A stretch of DNA of 64,000 nt, taken from positions 3,282,501 through 3,346,500 of the forward strand of contig NZ_VSRN01000001.1 of the NCBI RefSeq assembly GCF_008369915.1. Reading direction: 5' to 3'. A program made the position numbers and the translations under genes. Under the pieces are notes generated by a model. That model ran no database searches. It saw only the letters and a list, made by a program, of their open reading frames with translations, and was not told where the DNA came from. Source of the DNA: Dyadobacter sp. UC 10 (GTDB lineage Bacteria; Bacteroidota; Bacteroidia; Cytophagales; Spirosomataceae). Within the stretch, counting starts at the first letter, position 1. Every line of letters starts with the position of its first letter. This document shows positions 48,125-57,364 of this stretch, piece by piece.

Positions 48125-50980
48125 CTAAATGTCCATCATGTAATCAACCAGGTTGGCATCCATACCAAGCCCTAGTTTTTTCCGCAGCCGGTAGCGTTTT
48201 ATTTCCACACCACGGACAGAAATCCCCAGGGCAGGGGCCATTTCTTTAGTGGATAAATTCATGCGAAGGCAGGCTGCAAGCCTGAGCTCCGAAGGAGAGA
48301 TGGTAGGGCAGAATTGCCGCAGCCTTTTAAAGAAATGCTCGTGCACTTCATCAAAGTTTTGTTCGAATAGCAGCCAGTCGTCCTTGCCGGCCACATTGCG
48401 CTCAATGCTATGCAATAGTTTCTGATAATGGATATTCGGAAGTTGCTGGCCAAGTTCGGCTTTCACCTGTTTCAGCTCGTTGCTGATCTCTTCCAGTATC
48501 TCATTTTTACGCACTACATTGATCGCCACATTGCTGAGCTGCTGGCTTTTGCTCTGAATTTCGCTTTGCAGCTTTTCATTTTGTATCTGCATGATCTGCC
48601 TTTCGCTGGATAGACGCTGCTGGCGTAATTTTTCTTCCTGCTCCGCAATCAGTTTTTTGCGATGTCTGTCAAGGCGCTTTTCCTGATAGAAAATTAGTCC
48701 GATCAGCGCTGCCGCAATCAGTAAGGCAAAGAATATCCGGGCAACGAGCGTTTCCCGCCATCGGGGCTGCACGCTGAACCGGTAAGCAGTTACAAGGTCA
48801 TTCAGGCTGCTGCGAACTTCAAATACATAGTCGGCCGATTCCAGATTGGTGAATTCGACGAAACTCTGATCCGTCCACTCAGACCATTGGTCGGTGAGGC
48901 CACGAAGCCGGTAACGGTACTGAACAGTGCGCCCATATTCAGGCAGGGCATAGTTGATCCGCAAAGCACGTACCTCAGCGGGAAGCGCCGGGTTACCCGA
49001 TAGGTGGAATGTTTCGGTCAGGTTCCTAAGATTGGAGACTCTCCTGACAACCGGGGCCAATCTGACTCCACCTTCGTCCAGATTCAAAGTCCTGTTAAAC
49101 AAAGCGTAGCCATTGTCGAGACAAAAGAAATAATGGTTATTCGTCAGAGGAATAACGGTTTCGCTGTTTCTGATGAGCTGAAGCGGCAGTTCTTTCGGCT
49201 CTTTGCCGGGTGAATAAAGGGTGATCCGGTTGATAAAGACCTTGAACCAATCGTCGCCAATGCCGGTACGGACTTTGAAAGACTCTTCTTCCGGTGCAAA
49301 TTCAGCGCTGTTGCTGAGTATCTGCCCGGGCCCGGGTTTCAGAAAACCATTTCCCGACCGGATATGGATTTTATTTTTCCACTTGATGATCTCTACGGAA
49401 AATTCACTTGGTATCTGGTCAGGGGATTTAAACTCCTTCCAGGTTAGAGCAGAATCCAGTCTGGCAGTGAGCGTTGCCGAAAAAAGTCCTTTATAGGCGT
49501 GAGCCAGCCAAAACACGCCGTTTTCATCCGGAACAATCTGACGGATAGGGGTGGGCGGCACGCCTTTTACACTGTGCGCGTAGGTCCAGTATCCGTCCTT
49601 ATTCTTTTTATAAGCATGCATTCCGTTATAGGCTCCCTGTAAAAGCAAGGTATCACTTCCGCTGGGAATAGGGAGCATTACCCAGCCTCCTGTTATGTTG
49701 GAGATCTTGTGTGCACCCCGCTCGTCTATCCGGAAAGTGGCGTCGTTATGCCCGCAGAGCAGCTGATCGTTAAATACTTTCAGCATCCATGTTTGCCCTT
49801 CCAGCCCGGGAATAGCGCGGAAAGGTTCGGAAGAAGGCCACTTTTTTGAAAATACTCCTTTATTGGAACCAACATAAAGCCGCCCGCGCCAGAGCGCAGC
49901 TGCATAAGTCGACCCAAGCGGATTGTCGTTGGTCTGATAGGAAATGATTGGAGACGACATTTCTACCAGACTGATCCCCTGGTCCATTCCTATCCATAAC
50001 TTTTGCCGATGATCTTCTGCCAGTGCGATGACGGTATTGTTCTGCAATCCGGTTTCTTTATTGAACTGATATTTAGAATCGCCGTGCTTTGAGATGATGT
50101 AAACGCCATTCTGGATCGTGCCGATCGCAATGCTGCTATCGCTGGAAAGAATGATGGCCTTGTTGATAATGTTCTTTTTCAGCTCGTCCGTGAGTGAGAT
50201 CTGCCAGGGGCGCAGCTCGCCATTTTCCCAGACGAGTAAACCGTTTTTCGTAGTTGTGATCAAGATGCGGCCACGGGAAAGCGGAAGTATTGAAGTAACA
50301 ATTGAAGAAGAAAGTGCGTCGGTGCCGGGCAGACTTTCAAACCGGTCCCCTTTTAATTCATAAATACCCCGGTCTATAACATGAATAAGCAGACGGTTAT
50401 GGACATATTTCAGAAACATGAAATTTCCCTCAGCCTGTATTTCAGTGAGCTTTTTTCCGTCGTAACGATAAATTTTGGCAAAAGACTGAAAGTAAATGTA
50501 GTCGGGCGTCTTAAGGATATGCCAGATTTCCTCCGTTTTAAGACTCTGAAAGTTGGCGCTTTTGCTGAGAGAATAATATTTGAGCTGACCGTCCGGTTGT
50601 TTTAGCCAATATCCAAACTCAGCGAAACCACCGACATAAATCCGTTGGTCTTTTCCCGAATCGTCGCACAAAACGGCTCTCACAATCTGTCCGTCGGGAA
50701 GGGGGTACAGTCTCCAAGCCCCCCCGTCATATTCCAGCAACCCGTCCGAATTTGCAGTATAAATAATGCCATCTGAGCGTTGACTGATCGCCCAGTTCTG
50801 GTTATGGGCTTTGTATTCCGATGTAAAAAAATTGATTAACGGCGGTGTTTCCTGGGCGGATGATCGGAAGAAAATTAACAAAAATACAAGTATAGCCCCA
50901 CCAGACCGTGCCTTATGATTTAGGTTACGGATAGAAAAAGAATAGTGTGCGTAACGGTTTGGAGCCGGGCTGGAAATCAT
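48125..50980 (-). CDS. Membrane-spanning propeller/Y_Y_Y sensor with LuxR-type DNA-binding domain
   Basis: A 951-residue one-protein signal system. A signal/anchor segment (ILVFLLIFFRSSAQ) is followed by a long periplasmic beta-propeller region with repeated Reg_prop-type blades (for example SDGIIYTANSDGLLEYDGGAWRLY, cut here to its pattern), then a Y_Y_Y domain (VQYRYRLRGLTDQWSEW). One transmembrane helix (IFFALLIAAALIGLIFY), a coiled coil and a C-terminal helix-turn-helix (SELRLAACLRMNLSTKEMAP, GISVRGVEIKRYRLRKKLGL) end the protein. There is no kinase or receiver domain. It lies upstream of susC on the same strand and should activate the locus when it binds a glycan. Confidence 0.9.
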   Translation of the reverse strand: MISSPAPNRYAHYSFSIRNLNHKARSGGAILVFLLIFFRSSAQETPPLINFFTSEYKAHNQNWAISQRSDGIIYTANSDGLLEYDGGAWRLYPLPDGQIVRAVLCDDSGKDQRIYVGGFAEFGYWLKQPDGQLKYYSLSKSANFQSLKTEEIWHILKTPDYIYFQSFAKIYRYDGKKLTEIQAEGNFMFLKYVHNRLLIHVIDRGIYELKGDRFESLPGTDALSSSIVTSILPLSRGRILITTTKNGLLVWENGELRPWQISLTDELKKNIINKAIILSSDSSIAIGTIQNGVYIISKHGDSKYQFNKETGLQNNTVIALAEDHRQKLWIGMDQGISLVEMSSPIISYQTNDNPLGSTYAAALWRGRLYVGSNKGVFSKKWPSSEPFRAIPGLEGQTWMLKVFNDQLLCGHNDATFRIDERGAHKISNITGGWVMLPIPSGSDTLLLQGAYNGMHAYKKNKDGYWTYAHSVKGVPPTPIRQIVPDENGVFWLAHAYKGLFSATLTARLDSALTWKEFKSPDQIPSEFSVEIIKWKNKIHIRSGNGFLKPGPGQILSNSAEFAPEEESFKVRTGIGDDWFKVFINRITLYSPGKEPKELPLQLIRNSETVIPLTNNHYFFCLDNGYALFNRTLNLDEGGVRLAPVVRRVSNLRNLTETFHLSGNPALPAEVRALRINYALPEYGRTVQYRYRLRGLTDQWSEWTDQSFVEFTNLESADYVFEVRSSLNDLVTAYRFSVQPRWRETLVARIFFALLIAAALIGLIFYQEKRLDRHRKKLIAEQEEKLRQQRLSSERQIMQIQNEKLQSEIQSKSQQLSNVAINVVRKNEILEEISNELKQVKAELGQQLPNIHYQKLLHSIERNVAGKDDWLLFEQNFDEVHEHFFKRLRQFCPTISPSELRLAACLRMNLSTKEMAPALGISVRGVEIKRYRLRKKLGLGMDANLVDYMMDI

Positions 50981-51060
50981 TGTAACAGCTTTATTATCGA
51001 TTCAACACTTTGTTACAGGCCTAATGCGCTATTCGCCAGTGAAAACAATAACGTTAGTAA

Positions 51061-52437
51061 ATGAAAAAAGTACTTTCTCTAATTTTGCTCAGTTCATCAT
51101 TTGCCTGGGCTCAGGTCAAAGATTCCAACAACAGTGTCCGACCTGATATCCGCTACAATCTTAACGAATCCGGTTCACATTATGTGAAGGCGACGTTTAC
51201 GAATCAGGTCTGGGTCCGGTTGAATGAAAACAACCCGGGAACAACCGTTTTAGGTGACCCAAAAACCAACACTTTTGACATCGGGTTGAGGCGGACCCGT
51301 ATGCAGCTATTCGGCCAGATTACCGATCGAATCTTCTTTTACACCCAGTTCGGGATGAACAATTTCAATAAGGTGAGCGCTTTTCCGGCGTACAATACGG
51401 CTGGTACGCCAAGTAACCGGAAAGTGGCCGCATTTTTTCATGATGCTTTGGGTGAATACGAGGTGCAGCGTAAAGGGGCCAATTTCATTCGCTTCGGAGG
51501 CGGCCTTACGATTATGAATGGCCTGTCCCGTTTTTCTCAACCAGGTATCGGTTCGATCATGACAATGGACGTGCCTGTATTTGCCCAGGCTACGGTGGAC
51601 CAGACGGATCAGTTTTCAAGAAAACTTGCTGTTTACAGTCGCGGGCAGGTAGGTAAGTTCAATTACCGCGTCGTGGTAGCCGACCCTTTCCCGCTGGAAA
51701 CAAATGGAGCAGTACCTCCCGCGATCAGCCAGAATGCCGGTTTTTCACAACGAAAAAATCACAAGCAGTTCGATGCATTGCTGGTCTATAACATTTTTGA
51801 TACCGAAGACAATACTACTCCAGGCTACATGACCGGTACCTATCTGGGCAAACGCAGGGTATTCAATATTGAGGCAGGAATTATCTCACAAAAGAATGCG
51901 ACCTGGCGAAGGGAAATGACTGACACACTTTATAGTAATATGAATTTGTGGTCGTTGGCAGCCTACCTGGATATGCCTTTGAATGCACAGACCGGAAGTG
52001 CAGTTTCTGCTTATTTGGGTTATTTTGGAACTGACTATGGGAAAGGTTATCTACGTTACAATGGAAGCATGAACCCGGCTACTGGCACTACCCTGCCCAT
52101 TGCCGGGGTTGGAGGGACTCACGGAAATACTTACCCGATGTTTGGGACGGGAAGCGTAGTTTATTCACAGGCAGGTTATAAATTTAAAGACGGATTGCTG
52201 GGAAACCAGGGTACATTAATGCCTTACGCATCCTTGCAATACGCGAACTATGAGCGCCTCCGGGATGGTATGAGCGTTTATAACGTGGGCATTAACTGGC
52301 TGATCAAAGGCCACACCGGCAAAATGTCCCTGAATTACGAGAACCGGCCGGTTTACCGCAACAGTAGCAATGCAAATGAGCTGGAAGCGAATGGAAGACG
52401 TGGCTCATGGACTTTGCAATACCAGATTTCGATATAA
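51061..52437 (+). CDS. Outer membrane porin (phosphate-selective OprO/OprP-like family)
   Basis: A 458-residue protein with signal peptide (VLSLILLSSSFAWAQ) and a beta-barrel composition throughout, with alternating residues and aromatic strand ends, finishing in WTLQYQISI. Segments RRTRMQLFGQITDRIFFYTQFGMNN and NFIRFGGGLTIMNGLSRFS match the Porin_O_P group. It probably allows diffusion of anions or small solutes. It is divergent from the regulator, with an 80-bp shared upstream region, but there is no clear link to glucan use. Confidence 0.78.
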   Translation: MKKVLSLILLSSSFAWAQVKDSNNSVRPDIRYNLNESGSHYVKATFTNQVWVRLNENNPGTTVLGDPKTNTFDIGLRRTRMQLFGQITDRIFFYTQFGMNNFNKVSAFPAYNTAGTPSNRKVAAFFHDALGEYEVQRKGANFIRFGGGLTIMNGLSRFSQPGIGSIMTMDVPVFAQATVDQTDQFSRKLAVYSRGQVGKFNYRVVVADPFPLETNGAVPPAISQNAGFSQRKNHKQFDALLVYNIFDTEDNTTPGYMTGTYLGKRRVFNIEAGIISQKNATWRREMTDTLYSNMNLWSLAAYLDMPLNAQTGSAVSAYLGYFGTDYGKGYLRYNGSMNPATGTTLPIAGVGGTHGNTYPMFGTGSVVYSQAGYKFKDGLLGNQGTLMPYASLQYANYERLRDGMSVYNVGINWLIKGHTGKMSLNYENRPVYRNSSNANELEANGRRGSWTLQYQISI

Positions 52438-52444
52438 TGTTCAG

Positions 52445-52488
52445 AAAAGTATGGGGCCGGTTTTTCAAAAGACCGGCTCCATACTTTT
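52445..52488. terminator. Bidirectional terminator between the porin and the TonB receptor
   Basis: A 17-bp stem with one G-T wobble: 52445-52461 (AAAAGTATGGGGCCGGT) and 52472-52488 (ACCGGCTCCATACTTTT), 10-nt loop. A- and T-rich ends on both sides allow use by both convergent genes. Confidence 0.92.
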
Positions 52489-52489
52489 G

Positions 52490-55282
52490 CTAGAAATTGA
52501 AATTTATTCTGGCAAAAACATACCGCCCGTTTACGCCCATTTGCTGTACGCGGCGGGAATATACAAACCGGCCGAGGCTGACATTTCCGGAGTGGGTATG
52601 CTTATCCTGGTATACATCAAATAGATTGTTTGAACCAACCGACAAGTTGATTCCTTTGACCAGATTGTAATTAACAGCAATATCGGTAACGATCTTCGCG
52701 CCGAAGGTCTGGTCCAGGGTTTCTTTCTGGCCTGTTAATGTATTGACTGGCCAGGAGTCAGGTTTCGTGGGGTCAATTGTCGGGTCCCAGTAGGTAACTT
52801 CTCCAAAACGCACGGCGCGCAGCATCAGTCCAAGCTTCCCGATATTGTAATTGACAGTCAGGCTTTGCTTGTTTTTTGGGCTGGCAATTTCGAACCGGCT
52901 CATATCCTCCCGATTGAAATAGGTGTTGACTTGTTTGGTTTGCACCAGAATGTCCGACACGTGGATAATTGGCTTTCCGTCGGCATCTTTCTTCACTTTG
53001 TTTTGAATGAATGTACCTGCGAGAACTGCCCGAAGCGATTGGTTTCCTCCAAATTTTGTGTTGTAGGAAAGAACAGATTCAATTCCCCGCGATCGGGTAT
53101 CCACCGCATTCGAAAAAAAATTGGCAGTAGTAGCATTAGCTGCGGCCAGCTGTGCTTTCAATGTCGCATTGCCGCCATCATTAAAATTATTAGTCAGCAC
53201 GATCCGGTCGTCGATGTCGATCTGGTATGCGTCGATGGTCAATTCAAATGCATTTGACAGCTGGATCGTAGTTCCTACTGTAAAACTCTGCGAGGTTTCC
53301 TGTTTCAATTTAGGGATCCCCAAAATTTCAGCTGGCCGGCTGTCGTTCGTGAATGTTCCGCTTTCCTGCGCCACCTGCTGCCCGTTTTGGGTTACGAAAA
53401 GAGTGTTTGTCTTAGCATAATAGCGTTGCTGCAGGGAAGGTGCACGGAAACCGCTGCTTGCCGAGGCGCGCAAGGCAATGCCGTCTGTAAATTTATAGCG
53501 GGTGGAAAGCTTGTAGTTCAGCGTATTGCCAAAATCAGAATAATTCTCAAAACGTAATGCTCCGCTCAAAACCCAGGCTTTGGTAATGTCCTGTTCCAGG
53601 TCAAGATAGCCCGCAATACTGTTGCGGGAATGCGAACCTGCATTTTGAGGAAAAAATCCTGAAAATACCTGCGCGCCCGCAGCCACACCCGCTGCAACGT
53701 CATAGTTTTTGTAAGAGGCTTCCTCTCCCGCGGTGATGGTATATTTTTCGGTTCGCTGCTCGGCGCCTATTGCGACATTTAGTCCGTGTAAAACATCGAA
53801 TTTGCGGCCAAGATCGAGGTTGACCGTGTTTTGAGAAAAACCGTTTCCGCCTGCATTGAACGCTCTCTGGATATTCATCGCGGTATTAACCTGTGTGTAA
53901 TTGACAGAGTTGGAGATGGTGTAGTCGAAATTATTTTTCCCAAATGTGTTGCTCAGGTCAAACTTCCATTGACCGAATTTTCCTTTAAAACCTCCTGCGG
54001 CAGAAATATCGGTTACGTCGCTGTTGATCTCGGGTAAAAAGCCATTTGGATATAGAGCAAAAACATTCGTGCGCACCGCAGCAGGAACTGAATTGGGATA
54101 TCTGTAAAATCCTGCTGCATTTCCTTTTTTATTATTATAGCCGCCAAATGCGTAGAATTCGAGATTGTCAGAAAGTGGAATACTGGCATTCAACACAATT
54201 CCGCCGCCCTTCACTTTCGAATTTCCAATCCGCATATCAAAGTCGTTTCGGGTCAACCCTTTCTGTCCGAGCAATTGTTCGTCCATGATTTTGCCGTCGG
54301 CAGCAGGGAAAATCTGACCTGTGTAAGTACCTGTTCTGTTTGTCGCCTCGCGGTTTACGTATTCACCAGTGATATTTAAAAAGCCTTTCCGGCCAATTTT
54401 TAGGCCATAGTTCAATCCTACCTGGGCCGTGCCACCGTCGGAAATGCCGACGGACTCATCGTTTCCATAGTTAATTACATAGTTCTTTTCATAACCCGTC
54501 ACATTTTGCCCGTAGGAAACATTTCCACTCAGTCCTGTCCTGGATTTTAAAATGATATTGATAACCCCCGCAATTGCGTCAGAACCGTATTGCGCTGCTA
54601 CACCGTCGCGCAGGATTTCAATCTTGTCGACAGCCGTAGCGGGAATTGCATTCAAATCTGTTCCCACTGTGCCGCGGTTGACGGTTCCGTTGACATTGAC
54701 GAGCGAAGATTGGTGCCTTCTTTTACCATTGACCAAAACCAGAACCTGATCGGGCCCAAGTCCGCGTAGCTGTGCGGGGTCAATATGATCCGAACCGTCA
54801 GAAATAGTTTGCCTGGACGACTGGAATGAAGGTGCTATGTAGGTCAGGATCTGGTTAATATCTACCTGCCCGACATTATTTGTAATTTGGGAAACCGGGA
54901 TGATATCAACCGGAACCGGCGAGTCAATACGCGAACGACCGCCGCTGCGGGAACCGGTTACAACAATCTCGCTAAGGAGTTCGGAAGATTCAGTGAGCGT
55001 AATGTTAGCTGCTGACGATTGTCCGGCAGTCACCTCGATCGGCACAAGTTTTGGTGTGTAACCGATAAATGAAACCACGAGTTTGTAGGAACCGTCGGGA
55101 ACATTCAACGAAAAGTTTCCATCGGGACCGGTAACTGTACCGTTATTTGTCCCCTGAATCAGAATGGAAACGCCGGGCAAGGCTGACCCGTTTTTCTCGT
55201 CCGTAATTTTCCCTTTGATGGCCTGAGAAAGCGCCGAAAACGAAGTGAAAACAATAAGTAGTGCGCATAGTGTTGTTTTCAT
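52490..55282 (-). CDS. TonB-dependent receptor (non-SusC) with carboxypeptidase-regulatory-like domain
   Basis: A 930-residue outer membrane receptor. Signal peptide (LCALLIVFTSFSALSQ), then IKGKITDEKNGSALPGVSIL, a plug domain with VVTGSRSGGRSRIDSPVPVD, LRGLGPDQVLVLVNGKRRHQ and VDKIEILRDGVAAQYGSDAI, then the barrel ending in GRYVFARINFNF. It lacks a SusD partner and belongs to the classical siderophore/vitamin/other-ligand receptors. The extended loop text gives no clue to the ligand. It stands alone between two terminators. Confidence 0.94.
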   Translation of the reverse strand: MKTTLCALLIVFTSFSALSQAIKGKITDEKNGSALPGVSILIQGTNNGTVTGPDGNFSLNVPDGSYKLVVSFIGYTPKLVPIEVTAGQSSAANITLTESSELLSEIVVTGSRSGGRSRIDSPVPVDIIPVSQITNNVGQVDINQILTYIAPSFQSSRQTISDGSDHIDPAQLRGLGPDQVLVLVNGKRRHQSSLVNVNGTVNRGTVGTDLNAIPATAVDKIEILRDGVAAQYGSDAIAGVINIILKSRTGLSGNVSYGQNVTGYEKNYVINYGNDESVGISDGGTAQVGLNYGLKIGRKGFLNITGEYVNREATNRTGTYTGQIFPAADGKIMDEQLLGQKGLTRNDFDMRIGNSKVKGGGIVLNASIPLSDNLEFYAFGGYNNKKGNAAGFYRYPNSVPAAVRTNVFALYPNGFLPEINSDVTDISAAGGFKGKFGQWKFDLSNTFGKNNFDYTISNSVNYTQVNTAMNIQRAFNAGGNGFSQNTVNLDLGRKFDVLHGLNVAIGAEQRTEKYTITAGEEASYKNYDVAAGVAAGAQVFSGFFPQNAGSHSRNSIAGYLDLEQDITKAWVLSGALRFENYSDFGNTLNYKLSTRYKFTDGIALRASASSGFRAPSLQQRYYAKTNTLFVTQNGQQVAQESGTFTNDSRPAEILGIPKLKQETSQSFTVGTTIQLSNAFELTIDAYQIDIDDRIVLTNNFNDGGNATLKAQLAAANATTANFFSNAVDTRSRGIESVLSYNTKFGGNQSLRAVLAGTFIQNKVKKDADGKPIIHVSDILVQTKQVNTYFNREDMSRFEIASPKNKQSLTVNYNIGKLGLMLRAVRFGEVTYWDPTIDPTKPDSWPVNTLTGQKETLDQTFGAKIVTDIAVNYNLVKGINLSVGSNNLFDVYQDKHTHSGNVSLGRFVYSRRVQQMGVNGRYVFARINFNF

Positions 55283-55395
55283 ATAACTGTGTGTTTTAGG
55301 TGAATCGAAAGACTTTAATGTAATTTTATGAATATTTAATTATAAAATTCAATTATCGTGATGCCTGTTCGTATCGTGTATAAAAGGCTGGGCAG

Positions 55396-55425
55396 AAAAA
55401 AAACCGGCTCGCGAGAACGAGCCGG
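55396..55425 (-). terminator. Rho-independent terminator of mdh
   Basis: Stem CGAGCCGG / CCGGCTCG (55418-55425 with 55404-55411), 6-nt loop, followed on the minus strand by eight T (complement of 55396-55403). It lies about 25 bp after the mdh stop. Confidence 0.93.
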
Positions 55426-55449
55426 CTGGTAACCTTAAATCAAATATTT

Positions 55450-56376
55450 TTACAAACTCAATGCACCATTCATTGAACGAACGGCTTCTGCTGATTTTTC
55501 AAACGCCGCTTTTTCTGCATCGCTCAGGCGGAGATTAATGATTTTTTCCCAGCCATTTCTGCCGAGTACAACAGGCACACCCATGCAAATATCCTTTTGT
55601 CCATATTCACCATTGAGGTAAGCGCTGCAGGGAACAATGCGTTTCTGGTTACGGACAATACTTTCGACCATTAGCAATGTGGCTGCGCCTGGTGCGTACC
55701 AGGCAGAGGTTCCAATCAGTTTTGTTAAGGTGGCGCCGCCTACCATCGTATCAGCCGCCACTTTGTCCAGTTTCTCGGCAGACAGGAACCTGCTTACCGG
55801 GATGCCATTGTATGTTGCCAGGCGGGTTAGCGGGATCATGGTCGTGTCACCGTGTCCGCCAATCACCATACCATGAATATCAAGCGGTGATACATCCATT
55901 GCCATTGCCAGATAGGTTTTAAAACGTGCGCTATCGAGCGCGCCGCCCATTCCGATCAGTCTTTTCTTTGGAATACCCGATTCTTTCAATGCAAGATAGG
56001 TCATGGTATCCATGGGGTTAGATACCACGATGATAATTGCCTTGGGTGAATATTTGAGAATATTTTCAGTTACACCCTTTACAATTCCTGCGTTAATGCC
56101 GATCAATTCTTCCCTTGTCATACCCGGCTTACGGGGCAAGCCCGACGTGATGACCACTACATCAGATCCTTTCGTTTTTTCATAATCGTTGGTGGAGCCG
56201 ACCGGCTTGGTATTGAATCCGAGTAAGGCCGCTGTTTGATACATATCCAGGGATTTGCCTTCACTTACACCTTCCTTGATGTCGAGCAATACGACTTCTT
56301 CTGCCAGTTCACGACGAATAATATTATCGGCAGTAGTTGCACCGACGGCGCCTGCACCTACAACAGTGATCTTCAT
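55450..56376 (-). CDS. mdh: Malate dehydrogenase (LDH-like)
   Basis: A 308-residue NAD-dependent enzyme that interconverts malate and oxaloacetate in the TCA cycle. The nucleotide site is VVGAGAVGATTADNII with the acidic D32 that favours NAD. Substrate arginines are R82 and R88 (GLPRKPGMTREE), and R151 with D148 in ALDSARF; the catalytic histidine is H175 (GGHGDTT). The arginine at R82 supports malate over lactate. It has a strong own terminator. Confidence 0.96.
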   Translation of the reverse strand: MKITVVGAGAVGATTADNIIRRELAEEVVLLDIKEGVSEGKSLDMYQTAALLGFNTKPVGSTNDYEKTKGSDVVVITSGLPRKPGMTREELIGINAGIVKGVTENILKYSPKAIIIVVSNPMDTMTYLALKESGIPKKRLIGMGGALDSARFKTYLAMAMDVSPLDIHGMVIGGHGDTTMIPLTRLATYNGIPVSRFLSAEKLDKVAADTMVGGATLTKLIGTSAWYAPGAATLLMVESIVRNQKRIVPCSAYLNGEYGQKDICMGVPVVLGRNGWEKIINLRLSDAEKAAFEKSAEAVRSMNGALSL

Positions 56377-56570
56377 AGGGAAATATGGTTAATTGAATAG
56401 AAATTAATGCTTTTTGAATTTTCTCCTAAAAGTAGAACACATAATTTGTTAATACCAAGGGGAATGGGATTTTTTGCCAGAAAAGTAACCAGGGTAATCC
56501 AAAATGCAATTTTTTACGTATTTTGATAGTTATATTGGCATTACGAACCACTTTTTTCTGCCTGAATATA

Positions 56571-57002
56571 ATGAAGGACGAACCCATGATTTCACGGATT
56601 TTACAGTCAATTTTTTTTAAGAACGCAACAGGGAAAGCGGGGCGTTATGCCAGGAACTCGGGCCGCCTTTTCGAGTTGGCAAAGGATGTGGTAGGGAAGC
56701 TGCAGCGGGTTGGTTTTAAGAACAACTTGTCCGATTTCCAGTCAAGTGTTCAGGTGCTGATCCGGATGGTGAGGGCATATGCCTCCGGACAGTACAAGAG
56801 CCTTCCGTGGAAAAGTTTGCTGTCTATCGTTGCAGTGTTAATTTATTTTGTTTCTCCGATTGACCTTGTCCCCGATTTTCTGCCTTTTGTGGGGGTTACC
56901 GATGATGTTGCGCTGGTAGTTTGGCTGATGAAAACTTTGGGGGATGATATCCGAAAATTCAGCGATTGGGAGAAGCAGGAAAAAACGATTAACATAGGAT
57001 AA
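56571..57002 (+). CDS. YkvA/DUF1232-family small membrane protein
   Basis: About 143 residues from the ATG at 56571; ATG 56586 is another possible start, and an in-frame ATG-less extension upstream is unlikely. The DUF1232 signature is SLLSIVAVLIYFVSPIDLVPDFLPFVGVTDDVALVVW (shown here as its recognisable parts SPIDLVPDF and GVTDDVALV), a hydrophobic hairpin that enters the membrane. The N-terminal part is basic and helical. The molecular role of the family is not known. It precedes tatA by about 70 bp. Confidence 0.85.
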   Translation: MKDEPMISRILQSIFFKNATGKAGRYARNSGRLFELAKDVVGKLQRVGFKNNLSDFQSSVQVLIRMVRAYASGQYKSLPWKSLLSIVAVLIYFVSPIDLVPDFLPFVGVTDDVALVVWLMKTLGDDIRKFSDWEKQEKTINIG

Positions 57003-57040
57003 AACAGAACCATTTAGTAGTTTCTGTAGAAAAGAATTTT

Positions 57041-57048
57041 TATTTTTG
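57041..57048 (+). promoter_or_regulatory. Candidate -7 element of tatA (TATTTTTG)
   Basis: TATTTTTG matches TANNTTTG and lies 24-31 bp before the tatA start. The -33 position has no clean TTTG. Confidence 0.4.
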
Positions 57049-57071
57049 TAAACATTATAAAAGAAACAGAT

Positions 57072-57272
57072 ATGGAATCAGCAACCGTTTTGGCATTTAT
57101 GGGATTGGGGGGACAGGAGATATTTTTCGTTGCCTTGTTCGTTTTACTCTTCTTCGGTGCGAAGAAAATTCCTGAGTTGATGCGCGGTTTGGGGCAGGGT
57201 ATCAATGAATTCAAAAACGCTACCAAAGACGTTAAGGAGAATATTGAAAAAAGCATGGAAGACCCCAAATAA
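57072..57272 (+). CDS. tatA: Twin-arginine translocase subunit TatA/TatE
   Basis: A 66-residue protein with one N-terminal membrane helix ([14 protein letters not shown]) followed at once by the amphipathic helix with the [21 protein letters not shown] motif and a charged tail. TatA forms the pore that moves folded twin-arginine proteins across the inner membrane. The tail is short, as in many Bacteroidota. No tatC is in the window. Confidence 0.95.
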   Translation: MESATVLAFMGLGGQEIFFVALFVLLFFGAKKIPELMRGLGQGINEFKNATKDVKENIEKSMEDPK

Positions 57273-57364
57273 CGCTTCCATCATATCCAAGGTATAACCA
57301 GAGCCTTTAAGCTAATCCCTTAACGGCTCTGATTATTTATTTACAACCCCACAAATAATTTACA

